64,000 nucleotides of DNA from Alistipes senegalensis (lineage in GTDB: Bacteria > Bacteroidota > Bacteroidia > Bacteroidales > Rikenellaceae). Where the stretch lies: NCBI GenBank assembly GCA_023664045.1, contig JAMPGH010000001.1, forward strand, positions 56,090-120,089, written 5' to 3'. The notes beneath the pieces are model-generated. The model saw only the letters and a list, made by a program, of their open reading frames with translations. It had not been told where the DNA came from and did not search any database. Below, piece after piece: positions 8,040-17,468 of this stretch (position 1 is the first letter of the stretch; the number at the start of each line of letters is the position of its first letter). A program made the translations under genes and the position numbers.

Positions 8040-9212
8040 ATGAAACGTACATTCCTATATATGCTTGCGCTGGCATGCGCCGCGCTGAACGTTCGATGCT
8101 CGGAACAAACGACGGACCCCGCGGACATCGACTACGAAAATGCTCCTTACACGAGCTACTGGTACTACTCCTACGAAGCCGTCGAAGCGATCAACCACGA
8201 AACGATGGGACTGGGGACGACGGCCGAATTCAACCCCTTCACGGTGGCCGACCGCGGCGACACGCTCTTCGTAGCCAATGCCGGCGGCGGATCGAGCCTG
8301 ATCCTCTTTGACAAGAAGAGCAACAAGCCGATCCGGACCATCGCCGCGTGGACGGTCGGAGGTCAGGAAAAGAAATTCGTCTCGCTGATCGAAGCGATGG
8401 CTGCGACCGAAGACCGGCTCTACGTCTCGGAACGCAGCAACATGATCCATGTGTTCGGGCTTCCCGACATGGAGTACATCACCTGCATCGGCACGGGCAA
8501 CTACAATGCTGCGGCATCGCCCGTATGCAACGCCCAGGCTCTGGCCGTAAAGGACGGACTGATCTTCGCCCGCGACAAAACCGGTACCGTCAGCATCTAC
8601 AAGGAAGCGGACGCAACGCCGGAGAACTACCAGAAAGTCAAACGCTACAAACAGACCGGCGCCGGCGCAGACGGTCTGGCGAACAGGGATTTCGCGGCCC
8701 ACTACATGGAAGTCGACGAGGAGGGCCGCATCCTGCTGACGGCCTACGAAGCGCAGGCGATCCGCCTGCTCGACCCCTCGCGAATCGGCGACGACTTCAC
8801 CGACGGCACCGACATCGACATCGCCGACCGGACGTGGGCTCTGCCCTTCAAACCCAAGACCTTCGCGAAGAACACCGACCGTCTCTACGCCACGGGCAGC
8901 AACGACGCCGTCAACGTCTACGACTACGGCAGCAAAGAGTGGGTCAAGACCCTCAAGGCGATCAAAGGTTTCACTTTTACGAATCCCGCCCGCATCTACC
9001 GCGAGAACGACGAGACGTTCTGGGTCTCGGACATCAGCAAGCGCACGCTGGTGAAGATGGGCGTATTCCGGGGCGAAATCCGCGAATACGAAGCGGTGAA
9101 CCGGAACGTCGTCAAGGTACGGTCGGCGCAGACGCGCAGCGGCGAGGAGTGCGGCGGATTCTACGTCGATCTCCGGACGCACGAGATCGTGGAGGAGGCG
9201 GAGATCGAATAA
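8040..9212 (+). CDS. Beta-propeller lipoprotein-like protein
   Basis: A 390-residue protein whose body is made of repeated blade-like motifs (RGDTLFVANAGGGSSLILFD, EDRLYVSERSNMIHVFGL, TDRLYATGSNDAVNVYD, NDETFWVSDISKRTLVKMG), similar in style to the C-terminal half of the upstream lipoprotein but without a zinc motif. The N-terminus (MKRTFLYMLALACAALNVRC) looks like a lipoprotein signal with Cys20, though Arg at -1 is an unusual lipobox. It starts 12 bases after the metzincin-like gene and ends at a terminator, so the two form an operon and may act as surface partners. Function unknown. Confidence 0.72.
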   Translation: MKRTFLYMLALACAALNVRCSEQTTDPADIDYENAPYTSYWYYSYEAVEAINHETMGLGTTAEFNPFTVADRGDTLFVANAGGGSSLILFDKKSNKPIRTIAAWTVGGQEKKFVSLIEAMAATEDRLYVSERSNMIHVFGLPDMEYITCIGTGNYNAAASPVCNAQALAVKDGLIFARDKTGTVSIYKEADATPENYQKVKRYKQTGAGADGLANRDFAAHYMEVDEEGRILLTAYEAQAIRLLDPSRIGDDFTDGTDIDIADRTWALPFKPKTFAKNTDRLYATGSNDAVNVYDYGSKEWVKTLKAIKGFTFTNPARIYRENDETFWVSDISKRTLVKMGVFRGEIREYEAVNRNVVKVRSAQTRSGEECGGFYVDLRTHEIVEEAEIE

Positions 9213-9236
9213 CGGTTTTTATGAAACCGGCAGACG

Positions 9237-9265
9237 AAAGGCGGGAGCGATGAGCTTCCGCCTTT
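9237..9265. terminator. Terminator between the propeller gene and truA
   Basis: Stem aaaggcgg..agc / gctt.ccgccttt with a short loop, followed by a T-rich run. It lies between the convergent ends of the propeller gene and truA and could serve both. Confidence 0.7.
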
Positions 9266-9287
9266 ATTATTGCCGGGAGGTGAGGGG

Positions 9288-10076
9288 CTACGGAAGCGGC
9301 GAGGGCCTTTCGCCGTAGAAAGTCCGGCGCTCGAAGATGTCGGCAGGGTAGCGGACATCGGAGAGGAAGAGCCCCTGAGCGGGCGCCCCGGCGCTCGAAC
9401 GCGAGAGGTCGCGCGCAGCGACGATGGCCCGGAAATCCTCGGGCGCGTAGCGGCCGCGGCCGACGTCGACCAGCGTGCCGACCAACGCCCGGACCATGTT
9501 TCGCAGAAAGCGGTCGGCGCGGATCGTGAAACGCAGAACGCCCTGTGCGTCGACCGTCCAGTCGGCCCGCATGATGCGGCAGCGGTTGGTTCGGTTGTTG
9601 GAATTGAGCTTGGCGAAGGACGTGAAATCGTCGAACTCCGAGAGCATGGCCGCCGCCTCGTTCATCCGGTCGACGTCGAGCGGCACGTAGTACTGCCACG
9701 AGGCATGGCGCGTGAAGGGATTCTTACGGGGTTCGAGGTAGTAACGGTACTCGCGCTCGCAGGCATCGAAACGCGCATGGGCCCCGTCGTCCACGGGCGT
9801 GAGTGAATCGACGGCGATGTCGCCCGGCAACAGGAAGTCGAGCTTGCGAAGCAGCTTCGGGGCATCGGCCACGGGCTGCGCCGCGTCGAAATGCGCCACG
9901 TAATAGGAGGCGCTGACCCCCGTGTCGGTGCGGCCGGCACCGGTCAGAGAGACGGGCTCGCGCAGCAGGGTGGCGAGCGCCTGCTCCAACGTCTGCTGCA
10001 CGGTAGGCATGTCGGGCTGCCGCTGCCACCCGAAGTAAGCGCCGCCGAGATAACGGAGTTCGAGAAAGTAACGCAT
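9288..10076 (-). CDS. truA: tRNA pseudouridine(38-40) synthase
   Basis: A 262-residue TruA, which isomerises uridines 38-40 in the tRNA anticodon stem-loop. The catalytic Asp51 is in GAGRTDTGVSA. Other family marks are RYLGGAYFGWQRQP at the N-terminus, YYLEPRKNPF, FTSFAKLNSNN and the C-terminal FLRNMVRALVGTLVDVGRG. The frame extends 13 codons upstream, but ATG at 10076 gives the conserved start MRYFLELRY. On the minus strand, TACCTTCG (10085-10092) with a TTG 20 bases upstream (10113-10115) is a near-consensus promoter. Confidence 0.95.
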   Translation of the reverse strand: MRYFLELRYLGGAYFGWQRQPDMPTVQQTLEQALATLLREPVSLTGAGRTDTGVSASYYVAHFDAAQPVADAPKLLRKLDFLLPGDIAVDSLTPVDDGAHARFDACEREYRYYLEPRKNPFTRHASWQYYVPLDVDRMNEAAAMLSEFDDFTSFAKLNSNNRTNRCRIMRADWTVDAQGVLRFTIRADRFLRNMVRALVGTLVDVGRGRYAPEDFRAIVAARDLSRSSAGAPAQGLFLSDVRYPADIFERRTFYGERPSPLP

Positions 10077-10188
10077 AGCGAGAACGAAGGTACGAATAAG
10101 CGAGTGCAAAAACAAGTAAATTCGCCTTTGCCCAACGGGGAGTATCCGAAACGAAAGCGAAAATAGGGGAAATTCGGAGAAAAATTCC

Positions 10189-10196
10189 TATTTTTG
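10189..10196 (+). promoter_or_regulatory. Candidate -7 element for the dapB operon
   Basis: TATTTTTG matches TAnnTTTG. No clear -33 TTG is seen. Transcription would start near 10203, exactly where the MITE-like element begins, so the element would form most of a roughly 210-base leader before dapB. Confidence 0.45.
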
Positions 10197-10203
10197 CAAG
10201 GAT

Positions 10204-10389
10204 GATTATATACCTTGATGTACCAACCCTCAAGAAAGTGAACAGTTTCGGCTTTCCGACCGAAGTCCCCTCCGAGGAGGGGATTTCAGGGGAGGGTCGG
10301 ACCTGAATACGCGGCCGAAGGCCGCGAACTACAACGGTCGGATTTGAAAATAAAGGTCGAGAAACACTGGTACATCAAAGCATATAATC
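10204..10389. mobile_element. MITE-like element, copy A
   Basis: A 186-base element without coding capacity. Its ends form terminal inverted repeats: 10204-10225 and 10368-10389. Their core, tatataccttgatgtacca, matches the reverse complement of the right end at 17 of 19 positions. Inside are two hairpins (cccctccgaggagggg and gcggccgaaggccgc). The stretch from about 10296 to 10365 is shared with copy C, and the last 40 bases with copy B. No transposase is present, so it would be non-autonomous. It sits 27 bases upstream of dapB. Confidence 0.65.
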
Positions 10390-10416
10390 GGGTTTGCAAG
10401 AATAACAATCGGAAAA

Positions 10417-11175
10417 ATGAAAGCAGCGATCATAGGCTACGGCAAGATGGGCCGCGAAATCGAACGGATACTCCTCGAACGCGGCCACGAGGCGGCGCTG
10501 ATCGTCGACACGGAGAACGCCGCGGATCTGGATGCGGCCCACTTGGCGGGCATCGACGCGGCGATCGAGTTCACCACGCCGGCGACGGCCTACGGCAACA
10601 TCCGCACCTGTCTGGAAGCGGGCGTGCCCGTGGTGAGCGGCACGACGGGCTGGACCGAGCGGCTGCCCGAGCTGCAGGCGCTCTGCCGCGAGCGGGGAGG
10701 AGCGATGTTCTACGCCTCGAACTACTGTCTGGGCGTGAACCTCCTGTTCCGCCTCAACCGCTCGCTGGCCGCCATGATCGAACGCCTCGATGCGGCCTAC
10801 GACGTGCGGATCGAAGAGGTGCATCACACGCAGAAACTCGATGCCCCGAGCGGCACGGCCATCACGCTGGCCGAAGGGACGATCGGGGAGCTCTCGACCA
10901 AAAACGGCTGGGTGAACCATGCGCCCGGCATAGAACATGCCGCCAACCGGGTGGACGATCCCGCAGAGGCCGCGGCCGACCGGCTGGTCATCCGCTCCGT
11001 ACGCGAAGCGGCCGTGCCGGGAACCCACACGGTCGTCTACGAATCGGCGGACGACATCCTCGAGCTGCGCCACACGATCAAGAACCGCCGCACGCTGGCC
11101 TACGGCGCCGTGGTGGCGGCCGAGTTCCTGCGCGGCAAGAAAGGCGTCTACGGCATGGAAGACCTGATGCAATAA
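10417..11175 (+). CDS. dapB: 4-hydroxy-tetrahydrodipicolinate reductase
   Basis: A 252-residue DapB, the NAD(P)H-dependent reductase in lysine and diaminopimelate synthesis. The N-terminal nucleotide-binding motif is IGYGKMGREIE, and the catalytic region contains EEVHHTQKLDAPSGTA with the active-site His and Lys. The C-terminus ends in the usual RRTLAYGAVVAAEFL-type segment. It heads a same-strand run through lepB, yigZ, uvrA and further genes with short gaps. The MITE-like copy A lies directly upstream. Confidence 0.96.
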   Translation: MKAAIIGYGKMGREIERILLERGHEAALIVDTENAADLDAAHLAGIDAAIEFTTPATAYGNIRTCLEAGVPVVSGTTGWTERLPELQALCRERGGAMFYASNYCLGVNLLFRLNRSLAAMIERLDAAYDVRIEEVHHTQKLDAPSGTAITLAEGTIGELSTKNGWVNHAPGIEHAANRVDDPAEAAADRLVIRSVREAAVPGTHTVVYESADDILELRHTIKNRRTLAYGAVVAAEFLRGKKGVYGMEDLMQ

Positions 11176-11202
11176 AAAACGAGAAATCGCGTTGATTCGA
11201 AC

Positions 11203-12555
11203 ATGGAAAAACTCAGAAAGATACTCCGCAACAAGTGGGTGGGCTTCGGACTGGCCGCCACGCTCTACACGCTCTGGTTCGTGGTCTGGACCGGCAACCT
11301 CTGGCTGCTGCTGGGGCTGCCCCTGATCTACGACTTCTACATCTCGCACTGGTTCTACCGCCGCGTCTGGCACCGCAACGCCGAGCTGTGCGAACGCAGC
11401 AAGCTCTACAAGACCGTCTACGAATGGGTCAACGCCATCGTCTTCGCCACGATCGTGGCGTCGCTGGTGCATCTCTACGTCTTCCAGATGTACGTGATTC
11501 CCACCTCGTCGATGGAGCAGTCGCTGCTGGTGGGCGACTACCTCTACGTGAGCAAGGTAACCTACGGACCCCAGATGCCCAACACGCCGCTCTCGTTTCC
11601 GTTCGTACACCACACCATGCCCTTCTCGCAGACCAAGAAGTCGTTCTCCGACGCGATCCGCTGGGACTACCACCGCCTCAAGGGCCTGCGCAAGATCCGC
11701 CGCAACGACGTGGTGGTCTTCAACTTCCCGGCCGGCGATACCGTGCTGCTGGAGAATCAGGCCGTAACCTACTACGACGTGCTGCGCAGCTACGAAGCCT
11801 CCTTCGGCAAGGAGGAGGGGCGCCGCCAGCTCAACGACAACTACACGATCGTCAGCCGCCCGGTCGACAAACGCGAGAACTACATCAAACGCTGCATCGC
11901 CCTGCCGGGCGACACGCTCGAAGTACGCAACGGCGACGCATGGGTGAACGGAGCGCCGCAGGAACCCGTGCCGGGCACGCAGCACCAATACTTGGTGCAG
12001 GTAACCTCGCCCCTGACGCCCTACGCCATCGACAGGCTCGGCATCCGCGAATACTCGGGCAACCGCGTAGGCTACGACATGTTCCTCACGGAAGAGGCGG
12101 CCGAAGGGCTCCGCCGGCTGGACAACGTAACGATGGTCCGCCGCTACATCTGCCCCCCGAACACCGACGTATTCCCCCAGTGGGACGTTCCCCGCTGGAG
12201 TCAGGACAACTACGGTCCGATCTGGATTCCGCAGAAAGGCGCGACGGTGAAGCTCACGACCGACAACCTGCCCCTCTACCGCCGCATCATCGAAGTATAC
12301 GAAGGCCACACGCTCGACGTGGAGGGCGACGAGATCCGGATCGACGGCGCGACGGCGACGGAGTACACCTTCGAGATGGACTACTACTGGATGATGGGCG
12401 ACAACCGCCACAACTCGGCCGACTCGCGCTTCTGGGGCTTCGTACCCGAAGACCACATCGTGGGCAAGGCCTCGTTCGTGTGGCTGTCGCTCGAAGCCGA
12501 CAAGTCGTTTCCGGCGAACATCCGCTGGCGCCGGCTCTTCAAAAAAGTGAAATAG
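11203..12555 (+). CDS. lepB: Signal peptidase I
   Basis: A 450-residue inner-membrane signal peptidase I (S26), which removes signal peptides from exported proteins. Hydrophobic segments near residues 14-45 and 75-95 anchor it. The catalytic Ser103 is in IPTSSMEQSLLVGD and the general-base Lys229 in KRCIALPGDTLEV. The C-terminal box MMGDNRHNSADSRFWG is intact. It is longer than the enterobacterial enzyme because of inserts between the catalytic boxes, which is usual in Bacteroidetes. It lies 27 bases after dapB and 4 bases before yigZ, so it belongs to the same operon. Confidence 0.94.
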   Translation: MEKLRKILRNKWVGFGLAATLYTLWFVVWTGNLWLLLGLPLIYDFYISHWFYRRVWHRNAELCERSKLYKTVYEWVNAIVFATIVASLVHLYVFQMYVIPTSSMEQSLLVGDYLYVSKVTYGPQMPNTPLSFPFVHHTMPFSQTKKSFSDAIRWDYHRLKGLRKIRRNDVVVFNFPAGDTVLLENQAVTYYDVLRSYEASFGKEEGRRQLNDNYTIVSRPVDKRENYIKRCIALPGDTLEVRNGDAWVNGAPQEPVPGTQHQYLVQVTSPLTPYAIDRLGIREYSGNRVGYDMFLTEEAAEGLRRLDNVTMVRRYICPPNTDVFPQWDVPRWSQDNYGPIWIPQKGATVKLTTDNLPLYRRIIEVYEGHTLDVEGDEIRIDGATATEYTFEMDYYWMMGDNRHNSADSRFWGFVPEDHIVGKASFVWLSLEADKSFPANIRWRRLFKKVK

Positions 12556-12559
12556 GGAA

Positions 12560-13339
12560 GTGGCCGAAGACAGCTACCGGACGATCGAAGCGCCGGCCGA
12601 AGCAGCCTCGCGCGAACGCAGCAGCAAGTTCCTCGCCTACATCTACCCGGTGCAGAACGAGGAGCAGATACGCACGCACCTCGACGCCCTGCGCAAACGC
12701 TACTTCGACGCCACGCACCACTGCTATGCGTGGCGCTTGGGGCCGCGAGGCGAACGCTTCCGCGCCAACGACGACGGCGAACCCTCGGGTACGGCGGGCA
12801 AGCCGATACTGGGGCAGCTGCTGTCGAACGGCCTGACGGAGTGTCTGGTCGTCGTGGTCCGCTACTTCGGGGGCACGAAGTTGGGCGTGCCGGGGCTGAT
12901 CGCCGCCTACCGCGAAGCGGCGGCCGAGGCGATCGCCGCAGCCACGGTGGTCGAACGCACGGTGGACCGGCGGATCACGGTGGATTTCCCCTATGAGGCG
13001 ATGAACGGCATCATGCGGGCGGTCAAGGAGTGTCAGCCCGAGATTCGGGCCCAGCGCTTCGACAACCTCTGCACGCTGGAGCTGGCGATCCGCGAAAGCC
13101 GCGCGGACGAACTGGAAGAGCGGCTGCGAAAAGCCGGAGGCAGCGTCGCGGACGAACTGGAAGAGCGGCTGCGAAAAGCCGGAGGCAGCGTCGCGGACGA
13201 ACTGGAAGAGCGGCTGCGAAAAGCCGGAGGCAGCGTTGCGGACGAACTGGAAGAGCGGCTGCGAAAGGCCGGAGGCAGCGTTGCGGACGAACTGGAAGAG
13301 CGGCTGCGAAAAGCCGGAGGCAGCGTCGCCGACGAATGA
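12560..13339 (+). CDS. YigZ/IMPACT-family protein with a C-terminal 5 x 15-residue repeat tail
   Basis: 259 residues from a GTG start four bases after the lepB stop. The first roughly 180 residues are the YigZ/IMPACT family (SKFLAYIYPVQNEEQI, DDGEPSGTAGKPIL, VVRYFGGTKLGVPGLI), whose molecular role in bacteria is poorly known. From about residue 182 the protein becomes five nearly identical copies of ADELEERLRKAGGSV. They are charged and could form helix, perhaps a coiled coil broken by Gly-Gly. Family members are usually about 200-210 residues, so the tail is an extra. The repeats differ by only a few silent changes in DNA, which points to recent expansion. Confidence 0.85.
   Translation: MAEDSYRTIEAPAEAASRERSSKFLAYIYPVQNEEQIRTHLDALRKRYFDATHHCYAWRLGPRGERFRANDDGEPSGTAGKPILGQLLSNGLTECLVVVVRYFGGTKLGVPGLIAAYREAAAEAIAAATVVERTVDRRITVDFPYEAMNGIMRAVKECQPEIRAQRFDNLCTLELAIRESRADELEERLRKAGGSVADELEERLRKAGGSVADELEERLRKAGGSVADELEERLRKAGGSVADELEERLRKAGGSVADE
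13103..13338 (+). repeat. 45-base in-frame tandem array at the end of yigZ
   Basis: Five full units of exactly 45 bases start at 13103, 13148, 13193, 13238 and 13283, with a partial sixth (gccgacgaa) running into the stop. Units differ at only a few third positions (gtc or gtt at the end; aaaagcc or aaaggcc in the fourth). Because 45 is a multiple of three, copy-number changes keep the frame. Confidence 0.95.
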
Positions 13340-13458
13340 AAAATGAAAAATCAAGAACCGAAAATGTTTATCCCGAAATACGAACTCTTCGAGCCGCAGG
13401 CGGCGACCCGTCCTCGCGATTTTGCGGATAAACAGATCCGAACAAGGCCGTTTTCCCG

Positions 13459-16248
13459 ATGAAACACGAAAACAGCATCCGCATTCAGGGAGCGCGGGTA
13501 CACAACCTCAAGAACATCGACGTCGAGATCCCGCACGACAAGTTGGTCGTGGTAACGGGTCTTTCGGGCTCGGGCAAGTCGACGCTGGCATTCGACACGA
13601 TCTTCGCCGAAGGGCAGCGCCGCTACGTGGAGAGCCTTTCGGCCTACGCGCGGCAATTTCTGGGCAAGATCGGCAAACCCGATGTCGACCTCATCACGGG
13701 CATCGCCCCCGCCATCGCCATCGAACAGAAAGTCAACACGCGCAACCCCCGTTCGACGGTGGGCACGACGACCGAGATATACGACTATCTGAAGCTGCTC
13801 TTCGCCCGCATCGGCCGGACCTGCTCGCCCGTCTCAGGTCAGGAGGTGCGCTGCTACAGCGTCGACGACGTGGCGGCCCGCATCCTGGCACTCGACGAAG
13901 GGAGCCGCGTCGTCATTGCGGCGCCGATTCTTCTCTCCGAAGGGCAGGGGCTGATCGAGAAGCTGACGCTGCTGCTCTCCGACGGACTGATGCGCGTATG
14001 GACCGGCGGCGAAGTGCGCCTGATCGAAGACATACTGCCCGGGATCGGGCCCGAGACGCGGGCCGAAGATCTTTATGCAGTCGTAGACCGCCTGCGCACG
14101 TCGAAAGACGACGACATGCAGACCCGTGTACGCGACTCCGTGGCGAGGGCCTTCTCCTACGGCGACGGACGCTGCCTGCTGATCGGCGAGGGGGGCGTCG
14201 AAGAGTTCTCCTCGCGCTTCGAAGCCGACGGCATCGAATTCGAACCTCCGACGGAGCATCTTTTCAGCTTCAACAACCCGTTGGGAGCCTGTCCCCGCTG
14301 CGAGGGCTACGGCAAGGTGGTGGGCATCGATGAAGATCTCGTCATTCCGGACAAGAGCAAGACCGTATACGAAGACGCCATAGCCTGCTGGCGCGGCGAG
14401 ACGATGCGCCGCTGGAAAGAGAAGCTGGTGGAGAACGCCTGCAAGTTCGATTTCCCGATCCACACGCCGTTCCATGCCCTGACGCCCGAGCAGAAGCGGC
14501 TGCTGTGGCGCGGCAACGAATACTTCCACGGACTGGACGACTTCTTCGCCTACATCGACTCGGAGCGGCGCAAGATCCAGTTCCGCGTGATGAAGGCCCG
14601 CTACACGGGCAAGACCCTCTGTCCCGAGTGCGGCGGCTCGCGCCTGCGCAAGGAAGCGCTCTACGTACGGGTCGGAGACCGCAACATCGCGGAGCTGGCA
14701 GCGATGCCGGTGGACGAGCTGATCGCCTTTTTCGGCGCGCTCGAACTCGACGCCCACGACGCGAAGACCGCAGCCCGCATTCTGGTGGAGATCCGCAACC
14801 GCCTGCAATACCTCTCGGACGTAGGGTTGGGCTACCTGACCCTCGACCGACTGTCGTCGACCCTCTCGGGCGGCGAGAGCCAGCGCATCAACCTCTCGAC
14901 CTCGCTGGGCAGCAACCTCACGGGATCGCTCTACATACTGGACGAACCCTCGATCGGCCTGCACCCGCGCGACACGAACCGCCTGATCAAGGTCCTCGGA
15001 CAACTGCGCGACATGGGCAACACGGTGATCGTGGTGGAACACGAGGAGGAGGTGATCCGCGCGGCCGACTGGATCGTCGACATCGGCCCCCGGGCGGGCG
15101 ACCACGGCGGCGAAGTGGTCTTCAGCGGCCCGATACCGCAGCTGCTGGAAGACCGGAAGAGCCTCACGGCCGACTACCTGACGGGACGCCGCAAAATCGA
15201 ACCTCCCGCCACGGCCCGCGGCTGGAGCCGCTCGATCGTCATACGCGGAGCCCGCGAAAACAACCTCCGCAACATCGACGTCCGCATTCCGTTAGGCGTC
15301 ATGACCTGCATCACGGGCGTGAGCGGCAGCGGCAAGTCGTCGCTGGCCAAAGGAATCCTCTATCCTGCGCTGCGGCGCCAACTTTTCGACACGGGGGCCA
15401 AGCCGGGCGACTTCGACGGACTGGAAGGCGACACGGGGCTGCTCAAGTCGGTGGAGATGGTCGACCAGAACCCCATCGGCCGCTCGTCGCGCTCCAATCC
15501 GGTAACCTACATCAAGGCCTACGACGAAATACGCAAGCTCTTCTCCGACCAACCCTATGCCAAGCACAACGGCCTGACGCCGGCCCACTTCTCGTTCAAC
15601 ACGGCGGGCGGCCGCTGCGAAGAGTGTCAGGGCGAAGGCGTCATCAAGGTCTCGATGCAGTTCATGGCCGACGTGGAGCTGGTGTGCGAAGCGTGCGGCG
15701 GCCGCCGCTTCCGCGACGAAGTGCTCGAAGCCAAATACCGCGGCAAGACGATCTGCGACGTGCTGGAGATGACCGTCGACGAAGCGATCGCCTTTTTCGG
15801 CGCCGACGACAAGCAGGCCACGTGCCGCCGCATCGTCGAACGCCTGCAACCGCTGCAGGACGTGGGGCTGGGCTACATCCGGCTGGGACAGTCGTCGTCG
15901 ACCCTCTCGGGCGGCGAGAGCCAGCGCGTGAAGCTGGCCTCGTTTCTGACCAAAGAGAAGTCGGACGGCAACGTGATGTTCATCTTCGACGAACCGACGA
16001 CGGGTCTTCACTTCCATGATATCTCGAAGCTGCTGGCGGCCTTCGAGGCGCTGATCGCCAAAGGCCACACGATCGTGGTGGTGGAACACAACATGGACAT
16101 CATCAAATGCGCCGACTGGGTGGTCGACCTCGGCCCCGAAGCGGGCACGGGAGGCGGCGATCTGGTATTCGAAGGTACGCCCCGCGAACTGGAGCAGTGC
16201 CCCGCGAGCCATACGGGCCGATATCTTCGGTTACGCACCAAACTGTAA
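13459..16248 (+). CDS. uvrA: Excinuclease ABC subunit A
   Basis: A 929-residue UvrA, the damage-sensing ATPase of nucleotide excision repair. The first Walker A is GLSGSGKST (residues 34-42), followed by [22 protein letters not shown]. Zinc-finger cysteines occur in [10 protein letters not shown] and [10 protein letters not shown]. The second half repeats GVSGSGKSS and a zinc module with [10 protein letters not shown] and CEACGGRRF. Signature LSGGESQR and Walker B segments ([24 protein letters not shown]) appear in both halves. It begins 119 bases after yigZ, the largest gap in this part of the run, so it may also have its own start site. Confidence 0.97.
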   Translation: MKHENSIRIQGARVHNLKNIDVEIPHDKLVVVTGLSGSGKSTLAFDTIFAEGQRRYVESLSAYARQFLGKIGKPDVDLITGIAPAIAIEQKVNTRNPRSTVGTTTEIYDYLKLLFARIGRTCSPVSGQEVRCYSVDDVAARILALDEGSRVVIAAPILLSEGQGLIEKLTLLLSDGLMRVWTGGEVRLIEDILPGIGPETRAEDLYAVVDRLRTSKDDDMQTRVRDSVARAFSYGDGRCLLIGEGGVEEFSSRFEADGIEFEPPTEHLFSFNNPLGACPRCEGYGKVVGIDEDLVIPDKSKTVYEDAIACWRGETMRRWKEKLVENACKFDFPIHTPFHALTPEQKRLLWRGNEYFHGLDDFFAYIDSERRKIQFRVMKARYTGKTLCPECGGSRLRKEALYVRVGDRNIAELAAMPVDELIAFFGALELDAHDAKTAARILVEIRNRLQYLSDVGLGYLTLDRLSSTLSGGESQRINLSTSLGSNLTGSLYILDEPSIGLHPRDTNRLIKVLGQLRDMGNTVIVVEHEEEVIRAADWIVDIGPRAGDHGGEVVFSGPIPQLLEDRKSLTADYLTGRRKIEPPATARGWSRSIVIRGARENNLRNIDVRIPLGVMTCITGVSGSGKSSLAKGILYPALRRQLFDTGAKPGDFDGLEGDTGLLKSVEMVDQNPIGRSSRSNPVTYIKAYDEIRKLFSDQPYAKHNGLTPAHFSFNTAGGRCEECQGEGVIKVSMQFMADVELVCEACGGRRFRDEVLEAKYRGKTICDVLEMTVDEAIAFFGADDKQATCRRIVERLQPLQDVGLGYIRLGQSSSTLSGGESQRVKLASFLTKEKSDGNVMFIFDEPTTGLHFHDISKLLAAFEALIAKGHTIVVVEHNMDIIKCADWVVDLGPEAGTGGGDLVFEGTPRELEQCPASHTGRYLRLRTKL

Positions 16249-16251
16249 ATC

Positions 16252-17466
16252 ATGGAGTTCTCCACTTACACGCTGCCGAACGGCATTCGGGGCATCCACC
16301 GTCAGGTGCGGGGTGCGGTAGCCCACTGCGCGCTGGTCATCGGCGCCGGCAGCCGCGACGAACGCCCCGGCGAGTACGGGCTGGCCCACCTGACGGAACA
16401 CGCCTTTTTCAAGGGGACTCAGCGCCGCCGGGCCTGGCAGGTCAACTGCCGGCTGGAGAATCTGGGCGGCGAGCTGAACGCCTTCACGACCAAAGAAGAG
16501 ACGACGATTCATGCCACGACGCTGCGCGGCGACTTCGTGCGGGCGGCGGAACTCATTGCCGACGTGGCGTTCCGCTCGACCTATCCCGAGCATGAACTGG
16601 AACGCGAAAAGGAGGTGATCGTCGACGAGATCAACACCTACAAGGATTCGCCGGCCGACCTGATTTACGACACGTTCGAAGATCTGATTTTCGAAGGTTC
16701 GGAACTGGGACACAACATCTTGGGCAACAAATCCTCCCTGATGCGCCACGACGGCGACGCCATTCGCGCCTTCACGGCCCGCACCCACACGACCGACCGC
16801 ATGGTCTTCTCGTCGATCGGCAACTTCTCGGCCCGCACGGCCGAAGCCGTAGCCCTGCGCTACTTCGGGGAGCAGGGAGCCACGGTACGCGGATTTGAAA
16901 GGATAGCGCCGCCGCCGGTGGCGCCGTTCGAGAAGAGCGCAACCAAACATACCCACCAGAGCCACTGCATCATCGGCAACCGCGCCTGCGGCATCGACGA
17001 CGAAAGGCGGTTACCTTTATCCCTATTGGTCAACCTGTTAGGCGGTCCCTCGGCCAACTCGCTGCTCAACGTCGAGATCCGCGAAAAACACGGCCTTTCG
17101 TACAACATCGAAGCCACCTACACGCCCTACGGCGACAGCGGGGTCGTGGCAATTTACTTCAGCTCGGAGCATGCCAACGAAGCGCAGTGCATCGAACTGA
17201 TAGAGAAGCAACTGCGGCGTCTGCGCACCGAACCGCTCTCGCCGCGCCGCCTCTCGATGGCCAAAAAACAATTCATCGCCCAGCTGGCGATTTCGAGCGA
17301 GAGCAACGAGAGCTACATGCTCAGCGCCGGCAAGAGCCTGCTGACGCACGGCGAGGTAGACACGATGGAGCAGGTCTACGCCAAGATCCGCGCCCTGACG
17401 GCCGCACAACTCACCGAAGCGGCCGAAGCGGTATTCACGGGAATGTCTCGACTAATTTACAGATAG
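16252..17466 (+). CDS. M16-family zinc peptidase
   Basis: A 404-residue single-unit M16 (processing-peptidase-like) protease. The inverted zinc motif HLTEH is at residues 46-50 and the third ligand is likely in EREKEVIVDEINTYKD. The C-terminal half contains the usual GGPSANSLLNVEIREKHGLSY segment. No signal peptide is visible, so it is probably cytoplasmic. It starts 3 bases after uvrA and is followed 2 bases later by the PfpI-like gene. Confidence 0.93.
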   Translation: MEFSTYTLPNGIRGIHRQVRGAVAHCALVIGAGSRDERPGEYGLAHLTEHAFFKGTQRRRAWQVNCRLENLGGELNAFTTKEETTIHATTLRGDFVRAAELIADVAFRSTYPEHELEREKEVIVDEINTYKDSPADLIYDTFEDLIFEGSELGHNILGNKSSLMRHDGDAIRAFTARTHTTDRMVFSSIGNFSARTAEAVALRYFGEQGATVRGFERIAPPPVAPFEKSATKHTHQSHCIIGNRACGIDDERRLPLSLLVNLLGGPSANSLLNVEIREKHGLSYNIEATYTPYGDSGVVAIYFSSEHANEAQCIELIEKQLRRLRTEPLSPRRLSMAKKQFIAQLAISSESNESYMLSAGKSLLTHGEVDTMEQVYAKIRALTAAQLTEAAEAVFTGMSRLIYR

Positions 17467-17468
17467 TT

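Noticed and set aside
10375-12456. A 693-codon open frame on the minus strand opposite dapB and lepB
   Set aside because: It mirrors two well-supported genes in GC-rich DNA. Its translation has no family-like motifs, and such antisense frames are common here.
13103-13338. Possible CRISPR array
   Set aside because: The units are contiguous without spacers, in frame within a gene, and no cas genes are present.
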